Notes: generated by a model from the sequence alone, not told the origin. Shown: positions 53,925-63,511, counted from the stretch's first letter. The stretch is 64,000 nucleotides of DNA from Teredinibacter turnerae T7901 (GCF_000023025.1 NC_012997.1:3779125-3843124), one strand, 5' to 3'. Program-made: numbers and translations.

Positions 53925-56462
53925 TTAAAAGGTGTACGAGTAGCTCATAGAGATTTCTGCACCATTTGAATAGCTTTCAATCGCCTTACCCGAGTCCTCA
54001 AATTGGTATTCGGTTTTTTCATCCAGAATATTTTCCAATTTTATTTTGAACTCTGATTCGTTCGAGAAGGTCAAGCGATAATTCATATCAAGGGACATAC
54101 GCCCTTTTTCAATGATGTTTGAATTGGCCCCACGCACGACACGGTGGATTTTGTCGTCAAAGTAATTCAGCAAAATATTGAGCTGCTGTTGCGTCGCGTG
54201 GTGCTCAATACCGAAATGTATGTTAGCCAACAGGGGAGACTGGCCTTGCAAGTCGCGACCATTCGCGCCCTCACCTTCGAGTCGAATACTATCCTCATCC
54301 AATTCAACTTCCGACTCAATGACACTGACGTTACCACCCAGGTCCAACGCAATGGAGCTTGTCTCCAGCAAAACTTTATTGAAGTCCAGTTCCACACCGA
54401 GTAAATCAGCCGACACCGCATTCCGGAAAGTGTAACCATCGGCCGAAGTACCAGAGCCATCGGTAACAGCTTTTTCTACGGGCTTAGCGATTTGTTTAGA
54501 AAAAAGCGCCAGAGACACGCTGCCGCCATCTTCAAAATAATACTCACCACGCAAATCGAAATTATCAATTTCAGATACTTCGAGGTTCGCATTACCAATA
54601 ATCAATTCATCAGTATCGGGATCGAAAAGTGATGCATCAGACTTTTCGATAATACCCGGGTAGGAAACAGTTTGACTTGCTGACACGCGAACTTGCCAAT
54701 TGTCATCAACTGCGTAATTCAAAGAAATTGCTGGAAGTAAGTTCGACTCATCCACGGAAGGTTCGGTCGCACCAGATTTATTGCTCCCGTTAGGGTAGAA
54801 AATATTTTGCTCAAATGTTTCCTGTCGCAAACCTGCAACCAAGGTGATGTTAGAAGCAATCAAGGTTTCCGTATTGAAGTACACCGCGTTAATTTCAGAG
54901 TCGGCCTGGAAAGTGTCCTGGTTGTCGGTGCGCTTAACCAAACGGTATCGTTGATTTTCGAGATTTTCGGCTGACAGCTGGGTTTCTACATCTGTGGCTC
55001 GATCTGCAGGCGCGCCATTGCGGCCAGGAACAAAACTGTAGCGCGACTGGACCCAGTCTCGGTCTTTCGAGCTATACAGGTAACCCAATTTAAATGAGGT
55101 AGAAACGGACGTGGAAAAGTCTACGGGCATCAAGTAGCTCACCCCGATATCCACACCATCTTCATTTAGATCTGAAAAGCGTCGCTCTGTAGCTGAAGGA
55201 GCAAAGTTGCCTCCCAGAATACGCCAGGTTCGACGATCTGGCTCGTACATCCCGGTATTCGAAATGCCGGCTTGCCATTCAAGTTCGTGGCTGGAGAAAA
55301 AATAATGCTTGCCAGACAACTGCTCAGAGAAAAACTCGCGCTCACTCCAACGCAATACCGCTTGATCAAAAACAGTGTCTTCATAAGTCGCGTAGCCAGA
55401 TTCCAATTTGGTGGTATCTTCCGCTTGACGCAACCAGATAGTCTTACTTAACCACTCGCCGTCCGCATTATCTTCTAAACCAAATACGAGATAGCCGTTG
55501 AGCTTCGAAGTTTTTGTGCTTCGCTCATAACTGCTCACAACATCAGGATCATCTTTCGTCGCATCCTGACGTGCACTTGTGCTGTTACTCAACCCAAGCG
55601 CCAGATAGTAACCGAGGCTACCAAAGCTTTGATCAAAGCGATTGCCTTGGCTCAAGCCCACCCCCCAATCGGGACTGGCGGATTCACGATCAACGTTATA
55701 AATAACGGGGAATTGCTGAGCTAAACGCGCGCTTTCCGCATAGGTGATGATACAGGCGGGATCATCAAAATCGCAGGTTTCAATATTTACAGAACCGTCG
55801 GTACCCTGAAAAGTATTTTCCACTTCCGCTGGCACATCGCGCAAACCATCGTCGTAGGTTAACCAGTCAGAACCGCTACCTTCGTAGGTCACTATGTCGT
55901 TGCCCGTGACATCCAGGTTATAACCCAAAGAGCCGGATAGCTTGAAGACCATTTCATCTGGCAAACCCTTGGTTTTCATGCCGACCGAGCCACCGGTTGT
56001 ACTACCGGGCATTGCCGCGGAATAACTCTTTTGAATTTCAATTCCACCGAGAATATTTGCGGGGAACAAATCCATCTGCACATCGCGTCGCAATGGATCG
56101 GTGGTTGGCATTAAAGTGCCATTTAACGTGCTGGAGATATAACGTCCGTCCAAGCCACGTACAACAGCGTACTTACCGTCCTGTACGGAAACGCCGGCAA
56201 CGCGTTTAACCGCACTGGCGACATTGGAATCACCAAACTTCGCCAACTGATCAGCATCCACAGCATCAATAATTTCGGAGTTCTGACGCTCAATATCCGT
56301 CGCGTTCTCCATCGGCGTGTAGCTGGCCAGAACCATCATCTCTTCAACCATTGGGGCGGCTGAATCTGTTGTGGCATCGGCAGTGGCAGAATCGGCGAAT
56401 GCCTGACTTACACCGCAGGCAACAAGAACGGCCACAGTCGGTGACCAGTTAGTGGATTTCAT
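53925..56462 (-). CDS. TonB-dependent outer-membrane receptor
   Basis: 845 residues: signal peptide (PTVAVLVACGVSQAFA), a TonB-box-like EEMMVLASY (about 40-48), a plug domain (about 55-170: VASAVKRVAGVSVQDGKYAV, VRGLDGRYISSTLNG, GGIEIQKSYSAAMPGSTTGG), then a 22-strand barrel ending YSYTF with the terminal aromatic residue needed for assembly. Such receptors import scarce substrates using the proton-motive force. Substrate cannot be read from sequence. A near-consensus Pho box lies about 165-185 bases upstream, implying induction by phosphate starvation. The next gene downstream is the duplicated beta-helix lipoprotein. Confidence 0.92.
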   Translation of the reverse strand: MKSTNWSPTVAVLVACGVSQAFADSATADATTDSAAPMVEEMMVLASYTPMENATDIERQNSEIIDAVDADQLAKFGDSNVASAVKRVAGVSVQDGKYAVVRGLDGRYISSTLNGTLMPTTDPLRRDVQMDLFPANILGGIEIQKSYSAAMPGSTTGGSVGMKTKGLPDEMVFKLSGSLGYNLDVTGNDIVTYEGSGSDWLTYDDGLRDVPAEVENTFQGTDGSVNIETCDFDDPACIITYAESARLAQQFPVIYNVDRESASPDWGVGLSQGNRFDQSFGSLGYYLALGLSNSTSARQDATKDDPDVVSSYERSTKTSKLNGYLVFGLEDNADGEWLSKTIWLRQAEDTTKLESGYATYEDTVFDQAVLRWSEREFFSEQLSGKHYFFSSHELEWQAGISNTGMYEPDRRTWRILGGNFAPSATERRFSDLNEDGVDIGVSYLMPVDFSTSVSTSFKLGYLYSSKDRDWVQSRYSFVPGRNGAPADRATDVETQLSAENLENQRYRLVKRTDNQDTFQADSEINAVYFNTETLIASNITLVAGLRQETFEQNIFYPNGSNKSGATEPSVDESNLLPAISLNYAVDDNWQVRVSASQTVSYPGIIEKSDASLFDPDTDELIIGNANLEVSEIDNFDLRGEYYFEDGGSVSLALFSKQIAKPVEKAVTDGSGTSADGYTFRNAVSADLLGVELDFNKVLLETSSIALDLGGNVSVIESEVELDEDSIRLEGEGANGRDLQGQSPLLANIHFGIEHHATQQQLNILLNYFDDKIHRVVRGANSNIIEKGRMSLDMNYRLTFSNESEFKIKLENILDEKTEYQFEDSGKAIESYSNGAEISMSYSYTF

Positions 56463-56628
56463 CTATTACACCCCAAGTAAAGTTGAGTGGGCCGCTCGGG
56501 CCAGCATATAGGCTAATTAATTAAGGGCGACCCCAATGGAATCGCCCCATTACAAATTCAGGATTGGAACGCGGCTAGTCCAGCGCACTGTTGTCACCTT
56601 GATTTCCCTCGGCATTCTGTCCGCCATC

Positions 56629-56647
56629 TGTTACAGATATATGACAG
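56629..56647 (-). promoter_or_regulatory. Pho box upstream of the TonB-dependent receptor
   Basis: Read on the minus strand, CTGTCATATATCTGTAACA matches the PhoB consensus (CTGTCATAWAWCTGTCAYA) at all but about one to two positions, with the two CTGT half-sites 11 bases apart. A third, weaker half-site (GGCGGAC) follows in register. The receptor start is about 165 bases downstream. Confidence 0.85.
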
Positions 56648-57050
56648 CCGCGTGACTAACAAACAAAGGTTGTCCCGTGTAAGTAATGTGATGAGTTATG
56701 GTCGGCCATCGACACGATTTTGTGCGTTTTTTGTTCAAATAATTTGGCAGTGGCCGCCAAGACAGGATCGAATCCGCAGCCCGTTACGGTAAATGCGGAT
56801 CTTTACGTTCGTACGATTGTTTTATGAAGGTTTTATTGCAGCTGCGTGACAGGCGATCAAAAACCGTTGACGCGTCTCAGAAATCAGGCGGCGGCGTTGC
56901 TCACATTTTGCCGCATAAGTATGCTTCTAGGCGGAATATCGCTTTCTTGTCGACGGCAATTTTTCGTCAAAGACTACAAGATCGCAACAAAGTGTTAATT
57001 TTTCGTTGGTAGAGTAGACAAAGATTTTCCAGTATCTGCACACCTTAGCG

Positions 57051-57069
57051 TAACAATTTTGACACAGCC
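57051..57069 (+). promoter_or_regulatory. Weak Pho-like box before the PstS-OmpA gene
   Basis: GCGTAACAATTTTGACACA matches the Pho consensus at about 12 of 19 positions and lies about 80 bases before the likely ATG (57151). Plausible only because of its neighbours. Confidence 0.35.
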
Positions 57070-57150
57070 ACGTGGTTTCCTATGCCATTCCGGTATAAAA
57101 GCCGCGAACAGACTATCCGATTTACCTATTGTCGAGACTCCCTTACTAAG

Positions 57151-58545
57151 ATGCTGTCCAGAACCTGTTTACTCTGTTTTGCTTTCTTTCTCGTTTTATC
57201 GCCCATTGCCCGCAGCCTCGAACCCGAGCCATTTGCGCCCGCAACTAAAGGTCTGCTGTTTACTATGGAGGGCTCCAACACCATTGGTGCCCATCTGGCG
57301 CCCACCTGGGCTGAACAGTGGATGACCGCTAAGGGCGCTACAGGTGTTTCCATAGAGCCGTCTGAAAAAGACAACGAGTACCGCATACTCGGCCGCAACG
57401 GCCTCAACCCGGTGTACATCGATATTCACGCTCACGGCTCTACTACAGGCTTTGCAGGCTTGCTGGCGAAAACCGCGGATATCGCTATGGCATCACGCGC
57501 TATTAAATCGTCCGAGGTCGAATCTCTTGCGGCCGACAATGGCGACATGCTCGATTTTTCCGCCGAGCATGTTGTAGCTATTGATGGACTTGCAGTCATT
57601 GTTCACCCTGCCAACCGAATAGACAGCTTGACGGTGTCGCAAATACAGCAGATTTTCGCCGGTGAGATCCGTAACTGGATTGATGTGGGCGGCGCAAACA
57701 GACCTATAACAGTATATGCGCGCGATGATAAATCGGGAACCTACGACACCTTCAAAAGTCTGGTGCTTAAAAAGACACATAAGCTGGTTGCAAGCGCAGG
57801 GCGCTACGAATCGAACGACAATCTTTCGGACAGCGTTGCCGCCGACCCGTCGGGTATCGGTTTTGTTGGGCTGGCCTCGGTGCGTTCAGCCAAGCCCGTT
57901 GCGGTGAGCGAAGCGCGAACCCTAGCTCTGCTGCCGGAGAAAATTCACGTCGCCACTGAAGACTATCCGCTGTCACGCCGCCTGTTTATGTACACACCCG
58001 AAAAGGTAACTGACCCGAACATTCTGGAGTTTTTGAAATTTGCGCAGGGTAGCGCAGGCCAGGCCGTCGTTGAGAAAATCGGCTTCGTTTCTCAAAATCC
58101 AGTCAGTATGAAAATACCTGACTTAAACGGCCCCAACGAGTATCAGGCGCTAAAAGATTACGCAGAGCGGTTGTCGGTCAACTTTCGCTTTCAACCGGGA
58201 AAAGCCAATCTGGATAACAAAGCGCTGCACGATATATCGCGCTTGGTAGACTATGTTAAAAGCCTCCCCGGCGAACCACTTCATGTACAACTGGTTGGCT
58301 TCAGCAACCCTGAAGACAGCGACAATCGGGCGGATGTACTATCTAAACTGCGTGCATCCAAAGTAAAGATTGAGTTGTTTCGCAACGGTTTAACAACCGC
58401 GCCAATTATGGGATTCGGTTCCGATGTACTGGTCGCCAACGACAATGGCAACACCAGTGCGAAGAACGAACGAGTGGAAGTCTGGCTGTTTAATCCCAAC
58501 AACAAACGCGCTATGCCTACAAAAACAACGGCATCTAACTACTGA
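57151..58545 (+). CDS. Phosphate-binding-protein-like / OmpA fusion
   Basis: 464 residues from the ATG at 57151; the frame opens 23 codons earlier, but the signal peptide MLSRTCLLCFAFFLVLSPI starts here. The first domain (about 30-310) is PstS-like: EGSNTIGAHLAPTWAEQWM, HGSTTGFAGLL, DIAMASRAIKSSE, HVVAIDGLAVIVHPAN, VSQIQQIFAGEIRNW, YARDDKSGTYDTFKSLVL. The second (about 345-455) is OmpA-like: NFRFQPGKANLDNKAL, VQLVGFSNPEDSDNRADVLS, KNERVEVWLF. It would bind phosphate in the periplasm while held to peptidoglycan. It is divergent from the TonB receptor. Confidence 0.88.
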   Translation: MLSRTCLLCFAFFLVLSPIARSLEPEPFAPATKGLLFTMEGSNTIGAHLAPTWAEQWMTAKGATGVSIEPSEKDNEYRILGRNGLNPVYIDIHAHGSTTGFAGLLAKTADIAMASRAIKSSEVESLAADNGDMLDFSAEHVVAIDGLAVIVHPANRIDSLTVSQIQQIFAGEIRNWIDVGGANRPITVYARDDKSGTYDTFKSLVLKKTHKLVASAGRYESNDNLSDSVAADPSGIGFVGLASVRSAKPVAVSEARTLALLPEKIHVATEDYPLSRRLFMYTPEKVTDPNILEFLKFAQGSAGQAVVEKIGFVSQNPVSMKIPDLNGPNEYQALKDYAERLSVNFRFQPGKANLDNKALHDISRLVDYVKSLPGEPLHVQLVGFSNPEDSDNRADVLSKLRASKVKIELFRNGLTTAPIMGFGSDVLVANDNGNTSAKNERVEVWLFNPNNKRAMPTKTTASNY

Positions 58546-58631
58546 TGTCATTTACCCAGCGGGATCAGCTAACTACTAAATAGCGCGGTAGAAAACGGGT
58601 AAAAAAATCACAACACATTGTTAACTGTGAT

Positions 58632-58663
58632 GGGGCTATTACTAAACTGTTAGTAATAGCCCC
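58632..58663. terminator. Long hairpin between convergent genes
   Basis: Perfect 14-bp stem GGGGCTATTACTAA/TTAGTAATAGCCCC with a four-base loop, midway between the convergent PstS-OmpA gene and the hypothetical gene at 58681. No long T-run follows on either strand, but position and stability suit a shared terminator. Confidence 0.7.
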
Positions 58664-58680
58664 GCGCTCAGAATCTGCCT

Positions 58681-59502
58681 CTAGTATCTAGCTAGAACGG
58701 TAGATTTCCCGCCACCATCTTGAAAGCTAACACTGTCCCGTGCATGGGTTAGCACACAGGCCTCTGAGTCGGCACACTCCATTGCTATTTCCAGAGGCAC
58801 ATATTCAATCCTTACCTGATGATATTCCCCGCTTTCTTGCGCGATATTTGAGCGCCCGCTGAATTGCGCCAATAAGCCATCCACATATTTCAACTTAAGC
58901 GGCTTCATCAACAATGCAAAAAAACCATTGGCAGGCCGTATAGTAAAACAAGTAGCCGCCTCGTCCTTACAGTCGTCCCGCTCTGCTTTTAAACGAAACC
59001 GCTGTTGACGGGTAGGTAATAAATAATCGAACTCAAGCGAACTGCCTTCAAGCAATTTGTCCCAATGCTCGAGCACGTAATTGTTGAAGCCCGCGTCGAT
59101 AACCAGTTCGTCCGCATTTTTTAGGGTTTTCTCTTTTGCCGATTTACCCTCTATCGCGTAACGTACAGATATTGCGCCGTCCGACAGATGCGAAACTTCA
59201 ATAACTTCGTCAAGCCGCATATTGGTTTGAGTGAATCCCGGCGTGCTCTTACCGCTGCTATAGTCGAGCTCCTTGCGCGCAAACACATCCCCGGAGGGCT
59301 CCGCGTAAATAACCTTGTGTCGTGTGTCCGAGGGGAAACGGTGAATCTCGATATAGGCAACTTTATTCGACTCTAAATCGAACGCCGTACCATGAATGAC
59401 CTTTTCCGCATGCGCGGGTTCAGTGAACGCAAACATCATAAATGCGCATACAAACGCGCTTTTCCGTATCCCATAAAAAAAAGCACAGCCTCGCCTACGC
59501 AT
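58681..59502 (-). CDS. Periplasmic hypothetical protein of the lipid-modification cluster
   Basis: 273 residues: basic start (MRRRGCAFFYGIRKS), hydrophobic segment (AFVCAFMMFAFTEPAHA) that suits a signal peptide cut before EKVIHG, then a beta-rich periplasmic part with IEIHRFPSDTRHKVIYAEPSG and FRLKAERDDCKDEAATCFTI (a probable disulfide), plus a second cysteine pair (MECADSEACVL). No named family is recognised. Its start overlaps the DUF2878 gene by eight bases, so it belongs to the same operon as the Cfa-like enzyme. Confidence 0.7.
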   Translation of the reverse strand: MRRRGCAFFYGIRKSAFVCAFMMFAFTEPAHAEKVIHGTAFDLESNKVAYIEIHRFPSDTRHKVIYAEPSGDVFARKELDYSSGKSTPGFTQTNMRLDEVIEVSHLSDGAISVRYAIEGKSAKEKTLKNADELVIDAGFNNYVLEHWDKLLEGSSLEFDYLLPTRQQRFRLKAERDDCKDEAATCFTIRPANGFFALLMKPLKLKYVDGLLAQFSGRSNIAQESGEYHQVRIEYVPLEIAMECADSEACVLTHARDSVSFQDGGGKSTVLARY

Positions 59503-60055
59503 TAGTTTCTTCTCCTACGACTAGACGACTGCTCTTCATCGCTCGTTCCACCTTTGCAGCAACGATGAGATAAGCAGGCAGGACCAGCGCCCAAACAAGC
59601 CCCTCAACCAAGTAATAAATAGATAAAGGAAGGTTTAACGAAGCATTGGCAAACTTGGCTCCGCCGATATAGCTCAGCGGCGCGAGGGTAAAGCCAAGTA
59701 GGGCTGCCAACCACAAATGTGGCATGAGCCATCGCAAGCCAAACAACAGCAGGGGCATAAATGCCAACCAGATACACAACAACCAGACAGGCGCAAGCAG
59801 ATCCTGTACTCCGAAAACGGATATTGCCGTTTGATAGTGGATGATATTGCTATGCGCCAAAACAGAATCCAGCAACCATCCAGCAACACCGCCACAAAAG
59901 CAAAAGCCCCAAAACTTCGTGTTGCGCGGCAAAAAGGATATCTGCAGAAGAAAATACACCGCCAACGCGGCTACCGCCAGGGTATTGTCGCCCTGAACGG
60001 CAACCCACCAAACACCCTGGAATAAAATGCTATTGATCAGAATGCGTTTAACCAT
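59495..60055 (-). CDS. DUF2878 membrane protein
   Basis: 186 residues with about five or six membrane helices (ILFQGVWWVAVQGDNTLAVA, FYLLQISF-type second helix, FCFCGGVAGWLLDSVL, LLAPVWLLCIWLAFMPLLLF, LAALLGFTLAPLSYIG, LSIYYLVEGLVWALVLPAYL). The pattern fits DUF2878, a family often found in Cfa/DUF1365 clusters. Function is unknown. It is 125 bases downstream of the Cfa-like gene, with a hairpin between them. Confidence 0.75.
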   Translation of the reverse strand: MVKRILINSILFQGVWWVAVQGDNTLAVAALAVYFLLQISFLPRNTKFWGFCFCGGVAGWLLDSVLAHSNIIHYQTAISVFGVQDLLAPVWLLCIWLAFMPLLLFGLRWLMPHLWLAALLGFTLAPLSYIGGAKFANASLNLPLSIYYLVEGLVWALVLPAYLIVAAKVERAMKSSRLVVGEETNA

Positions 60056-60092
60056 AGGTATAACACCAACACATCAATAAGCGGAAGTTTTA

Positions 60093-60115
60093 GCAGGCAG
60101 CTTCACGCTGCCTGC
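60093..60115 (-). repeat. Hairpin between the Cfa-like and DUF2878 genes
   Basis: Perfect 9-bp stem GCAGGCAGC/GCTGCCTGC with a five-base loop. No T-run, so it may adjust downstream expression or mRNA stability more than end transcription. Confidence 0.55.
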
Positions 60116-60180
60116 ATTGTAAGAGTTACTTTAGAAGAGACTTTATAAAAAGTTTCAGAAAAAAAACGGTACCATGGCGG

Positions 60181-61485
60181 CTAAAGATTGCGGGCGCCGG
60201 GTTTTGCGAGCAACAGCTGACCGGTACCAATCACTCGCTCCTGAAAGCCACCCTCGCAGTACTTGAGATAAAATTCCCACATGCGACAGAATTTATCGTC
60301 AAAGCCTTGCGCTTTAATATCGTGCAGATTGCGCTCAAAACGGGTGTGCCACTCCGCCAGCGTGCGCGCATAGTGCTCGCCTATTTCATCCATTTGCACC
60401 AGCACCATGTCGGTATAACGGCGGCAGTTATTTGCGATCTCAGCGACAGAGGGCAAGCAACCCCCCGGGAAGATATATTTTTTGATGAAGTCGACCGAAT
60501 CCTTGGCGATATCAAATCGCTGACAAGGAATAGTGATCGCCTGTATCAACATCAAACCATTCACTTTAAGCAAGCTGTTACATTTGGAAAAATATTCTCG
60601 ATAGTATTCGTGACCAACTGCCTCAATCATTTCGATAGAAACCAGTTTGTCATAACGGCCGCTTAAATCCCGATAATCTTCGAGCAGCACAGTAATTTTA
60701 TCGTCCAAGCCGAGGGCCTTCACTTTGCTTCGCGTGAATTCGAATTGTTCACGCGAAATCGTTGTAGTGGTAACCCGACAGCCGTAATGACTTGCGGCAT
60801 GTATCGCCATGCCGCCCCAACCAGTGCCAATTTCAAGCAGGTGATCTGCGGGTTTCAACTGCAGCTTTTTACAAATCGCATCGAGTTTGGCCACCGCCGC
60901 ATCCTCGAGGGTTGTATCCGGCGTGGCAAATATCGCTGCCGAGTACATCATGGTTGGATCGAGAAATACCTTAAAAAAGTCATTTCCCAAATCGTAGTGT
61001 GCCGAAATATTTTCTTTTGCGCGTTTACGACTATTTGCATTGAGCTTGTGCCCCATCTGCATGGCCACGCGCAATAACCACGGGCGGTCGTTATCCATAT
61101 CGTTCAACTGGTCGATGTTCGTTACAAAAAATCGAATGACACTGAGTAAATCTGGGGATGTCCAGGCCCGCCGGATATAGGCTTCGCCTGAACCAGTGGA
61201 GCCATGCAACATTAAATCGACGTATGCGCTGCTATCGAGCACTTCAATATGTGCATTTATATCGCTGTCACCGCGTGCTTGTCCAAATGTATAGCGCTCA
61301 TCTCCATCCTCGAGCACCAAATGGCCTTTTTTCAACGTACCAAGAAAACGCAGTACAAACTTTTTAGCAAGCAACTCCATCCAGTTGCTCTTGGGTAGAC
61401 TAAATAATTTTTGGGTGCTCAGACCAACGGAATCCACTTGACTCACCTTTGCCTTCTTACGATTTAGATGAACTGACTTCGCCAT
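60181..61485 (-). CDS. Cyclopropane-fatty-acyl-phospholipid synthase-like methyltransferase
   Basis: 434 residues. SAM-dependent enzyme acting on unsaturated acyl chains of membrane phospholipids. The SAM-binding motif LLEIGTGWGGMAIHA lies at 217-231, the IEMIEAVGHEYY motif is intact, and the C-terminal part contains FEFYLKYCEGGFQER. The canonical Y-S-C-A motif reads MMYSAAIF (about 179-186), so the cysteine that lines the bicarbonate site in E. coli Cfa is Ala. This suggests a subfamily that may make a methylated or otherwise modified acyl chain. It overlaps the DUF1365 gene by 29 bases. Confidence 0.88.
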   Translation of the reverse strand: MAKSVHLNRKKAKVSQVDSVGLSTQKLFSLPKSNWMELLAKKFVLRFLGTLKKGHLVLEDGDERYTFGQARGDSDINAHIEVLDSSAYVDLMLHGSTGSGEAYIRRAWTSPDLLSVIRFFVTNIDQLNDMDNDRPWLLRVAMQMGHKLNANSRKRAKENISAHYDLGNDFFKVFLDPTMMYSAAIFATPDTTLEDAAVAKLDAICKKLQLKPADHLLEIGTGWGGMAIHAASHYGCRVTTTTISREQFEFTRSKVKALGLDDKITVLLEDYRDLSGRYDKLVSIEMIEAVGHEYYREYFSKCNSLLKVNGLMLIQAITIPCQRFDIAKDSVDFIKKYIFPGGCLPSVAEIANNCRRYTDMVLVQMDEIGEHYARTLAEWHTRFERNLHDIKAQGFDDKFCRMWEFYLKYCEGGFQERVIGTGQLLLAKPGARNL

Positions 61486-62239
61486 ATTTAAATACAGGCG
61501 CCCGCTTTAACCACAACCTCAGCGCTTGCCAGTAAATACCCCAGGCGACCTTCAGCGTCATTACTGGGTACAACAATAAAATCGAATTTAATGTAAACCC
61601 GCTAATTTCCTGCCGTTGCATAGAAAGCGTCGCATCGAATACCCGCGAGGATCTTTCCATTGTCTGGTGATTTTCCAGGTGTACCAGCACAGTTGCTTCC
61701 GGTAGCGTGCTATCGAGCTGGTAACACATGTCTACGGGATTAAATGGCGAAACATGCATTTGCTTTCCAAAAACATTACGCTGATGGGCGCATTCAGGAT
61801 CACAGCGAACCACATATTGGTGCCGTTTTTTCCACGGCGTATTGGTAACTTCCAATACCATGGCCTGCAAATTTTCCTGTGCGTCAAAACAATAATAGAC
61901 GGTCAGCGGGTTAATAATGAACCCAAAGTAACGCACGTTGGTGAGCATCCGGATCGGGCCATCAATATCGATTGCCAAATTCTCTCGCACACAGTTTCGC
62001 ACAGCGCTATCCAAAGGTATCGCTGGGTCACCGAGATAGTCACTGCGGCAAAAACGTGCTGGTGCAACATGGTTCGTAGACCAAAACACGGATTGCCCAA
62101 ATACGTCATCCAACTCGGACAGATCCAAATACATCATAAAAACCTGATAGCGGAATTTGTGCTCAACAGGCGTCAATCGTCGGTGGCGCACCCACCCCCG
62201 ATAGATACCACTTTTCAATGGTTTCGCACTCATGGCCAC
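61457..62239 (-). CDS. DUF1365 family protein
   Basis: 260 residues with the DUF1365 pattern: SGIYRGWVRHRRLTPVEHKF, FRYQVFMMYLDLSELD, RYFGFIINPLTVYYCFDAQ, EVTNTPWKKRHQYV, KQMHVSPFNPVDMCYQ. The family almost always lies next to a flavin oxidoreductase and a Cfa-like gene, as here, and its biochemical role is not established to my knowledge. It overlaps the neighbours on both sides (10 and 29 bases), so translation is coupled. Confidence 0.92.
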   Translation of the reverse strand: MAMSAKPLKSGIYRGWVRHRRLTPVEHKFRYQVFMMYLDLSELDDVFGQSVFWSTNHVAPARFCRSDYLGDPAIPLDSAVRNCVRENLAIDIDGPIRMLTNVRYFGFIINPLTVYYCFDAQENLQAMVLEVTNTPWKKRHQYVVRCDPECAHQRNVFGKQMHVSPFNPVDMCYQLDSTLPEATVLVHLENHQTMERSSRVFDATLSMQRQEISGFTLNSILLLYPVMTLKVAWGIYWQALRLWLKRAPVFKYGEVSSSKS

Positions 62240-63483
62240 GCCACTCCCAGACCTTCAGCAACACGCACAGCACTCGCACAACCGTCTTCATGAAAACCGT
62301 TTTTCCAGTATGCACCACAAAACCAGGTGCGGTTGACACCGTTGATTTCACCCCAACGCTTTTGCGCAGACATCCCCGCCAGCGTAAATACCGGGTGAGC
62401 GTAGCTGTACTCACCCAATATTTTTTTCTCATCAATACGCTCTTTTGAATTTAACGTCACTACGAAGGTATCTTCAGACTGAATACCCTGGAGAATATTC
62501 ATGTCGTAACTCAAGGTCGCAGGCGTATCTGGATTTAGGCCCAGCTGATAATTCCAACTGCTCCACGCCAGTCGTTTACGCGGCAAAATACTCGCATCCG
62601 TGTGCAGTACAACCTGATTTTTGCGGTAAGGAATAGCGCCGAGTAATTCGGCTTCGCGGGTTGATGGGTCTTCGAGCAACGCAAGGGCTTCATCACTGTG
62701 GCATGCAAACACCACCTGATCGAAAACCTGAGTACTGCCGTCCTTAAACAGCAAAACAACCGAATCCTCATTGCGTTTAACTTTTGATATCGTTGCGGAC
62801 GTATGAATACGCTGCTTGAAGTTTACAGTCAGTGGTTCCAGGTATGCGTGTGAACCGCCTTTGAGCACTCGCCATTGCGGCCGGTTTTTCACACTTAGCA
62901 AACCGTGGTTCTTGAAGAATCGCACAAAAAACAGCAGTGGAAAGTCGAGCATTTCCTGTAACGTGGACGACCAAATCGCACTTCCCATTGGAACAAGATA
63001 GTGACTTGCAAACAGTTTTCCATAACCGCGCAGACGTATATAGTCACCCAGCGACATATCTGTCGGCAACGAGTCTGCCTCAAGGTCTGCTATCGCCTCT
63101 TTATTAAATCTCAAGATATCCAACAGCATTCCCAAAAAACTACCGCTAAAAATATTTTTTCGCTGGGCGAACAAGGTATTTAGATTGGTGCCGCTATATT
63201 CAAGGCCGGTTTTTTGGCAGCTGACACTAAAACTCATTTCTGTCGGCTGGCTGGCAATACCTAGCTCATTCATAAGCTTGATAAAGTTGGGATAGGTCCA
63301 GTCATTGTAGACAATAAACCCCGTATCTATGTGGTAGGTCTGGTTCTTGTGTTCAATTGTTTTAGTGGCGGTGTGCCCGCCTATGCGCGCCTGTTTTTCG
63401 AAAACGTGTATCTCGTGCTCTGCGTTTAAAAGATACGCACAAGTTAAGCCGGATATACCTGAACCTATAATGGCGATTTTCAC
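62230..63483 (-). CDS. FAD-dependent amine-oxidase-like oxidoreductase
   Basis: 417 residues. The N-terminal dinucleotide motif IIGSGISGLTCAYLL (5-19) is followed by EKQARIGGHTATK, the FAD-binding pattern of the amine oxidase/desaturase superfamily. DTGFIVYNDWTYPNFI, VFACHSDEALALLEDPS and the C-terminal WFCGAYWKNGFHEDGCASAV are typical of the subgroup beside DUF1365 and Cfa-like genes. A role in oxidising or desaturating acyl chains is an inference from the cluster. Confidence 0.9.
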   Translation of the reverse strand: MKIAIIGSGISGLTCAYLLNAEHEIHVFEKQARIGGHTATKTIEHKNQTYHIDTGFIVYNDWTYPNFIKLMNELGIASQPTEMSFSVSCQKTGLEYSGTNLNTLFAQRKNIFSGSFLGMLLDILRFNKEAIADLEADSLPTDMSLGDYIRLRGYGKLFASHYLVPMGSAIWSSTLQEMLDFPLLFFVRFFKNHGLLSVKNRPQWRVLKGGSHAYLEPLTVNFKQRIHTSATISKVKRNEDSVVLLFKDGSTQVFDQVVFACHSDEALALLEDPSTREAELLGAIPYRKNQVVLHTDASILPRKRLAWSSWNYQLGLNPDTPATLSYDMNILQGIQSEDTFVVTLNSKERIDEKKILGEYSYAHPVFTLAGMSAQKRWGEINGVNRTWFCGAYWKNGFHEDGCASAVRVAEGLGVAWP

Positions 63484-63511
63484 GAACCTGTGATCTCCCG
63501 GAGTAAATTTT

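Larger units (their letters stand above)
56463..57150. promoter_or_regulatory. Divergent control region of the TonB receptor and the PstS-OmpA gene
   Basis: 688 bases. The strong Pho box (56629-56647) drives the receptor; a weaker Pho-like sequence (57051-57069) lies before the PstS-OmpA gene. A 62-codon plus-strand frame at 56824 has no recognised relatives and is not called. Confidence 0.6.

Noticed and set aside
56824-57012. 62-residue plus-strand frame in the Pho control region
   Set aside because: No family resemblance, no clear ribosome-binding site, and it lies within a regulatory region.
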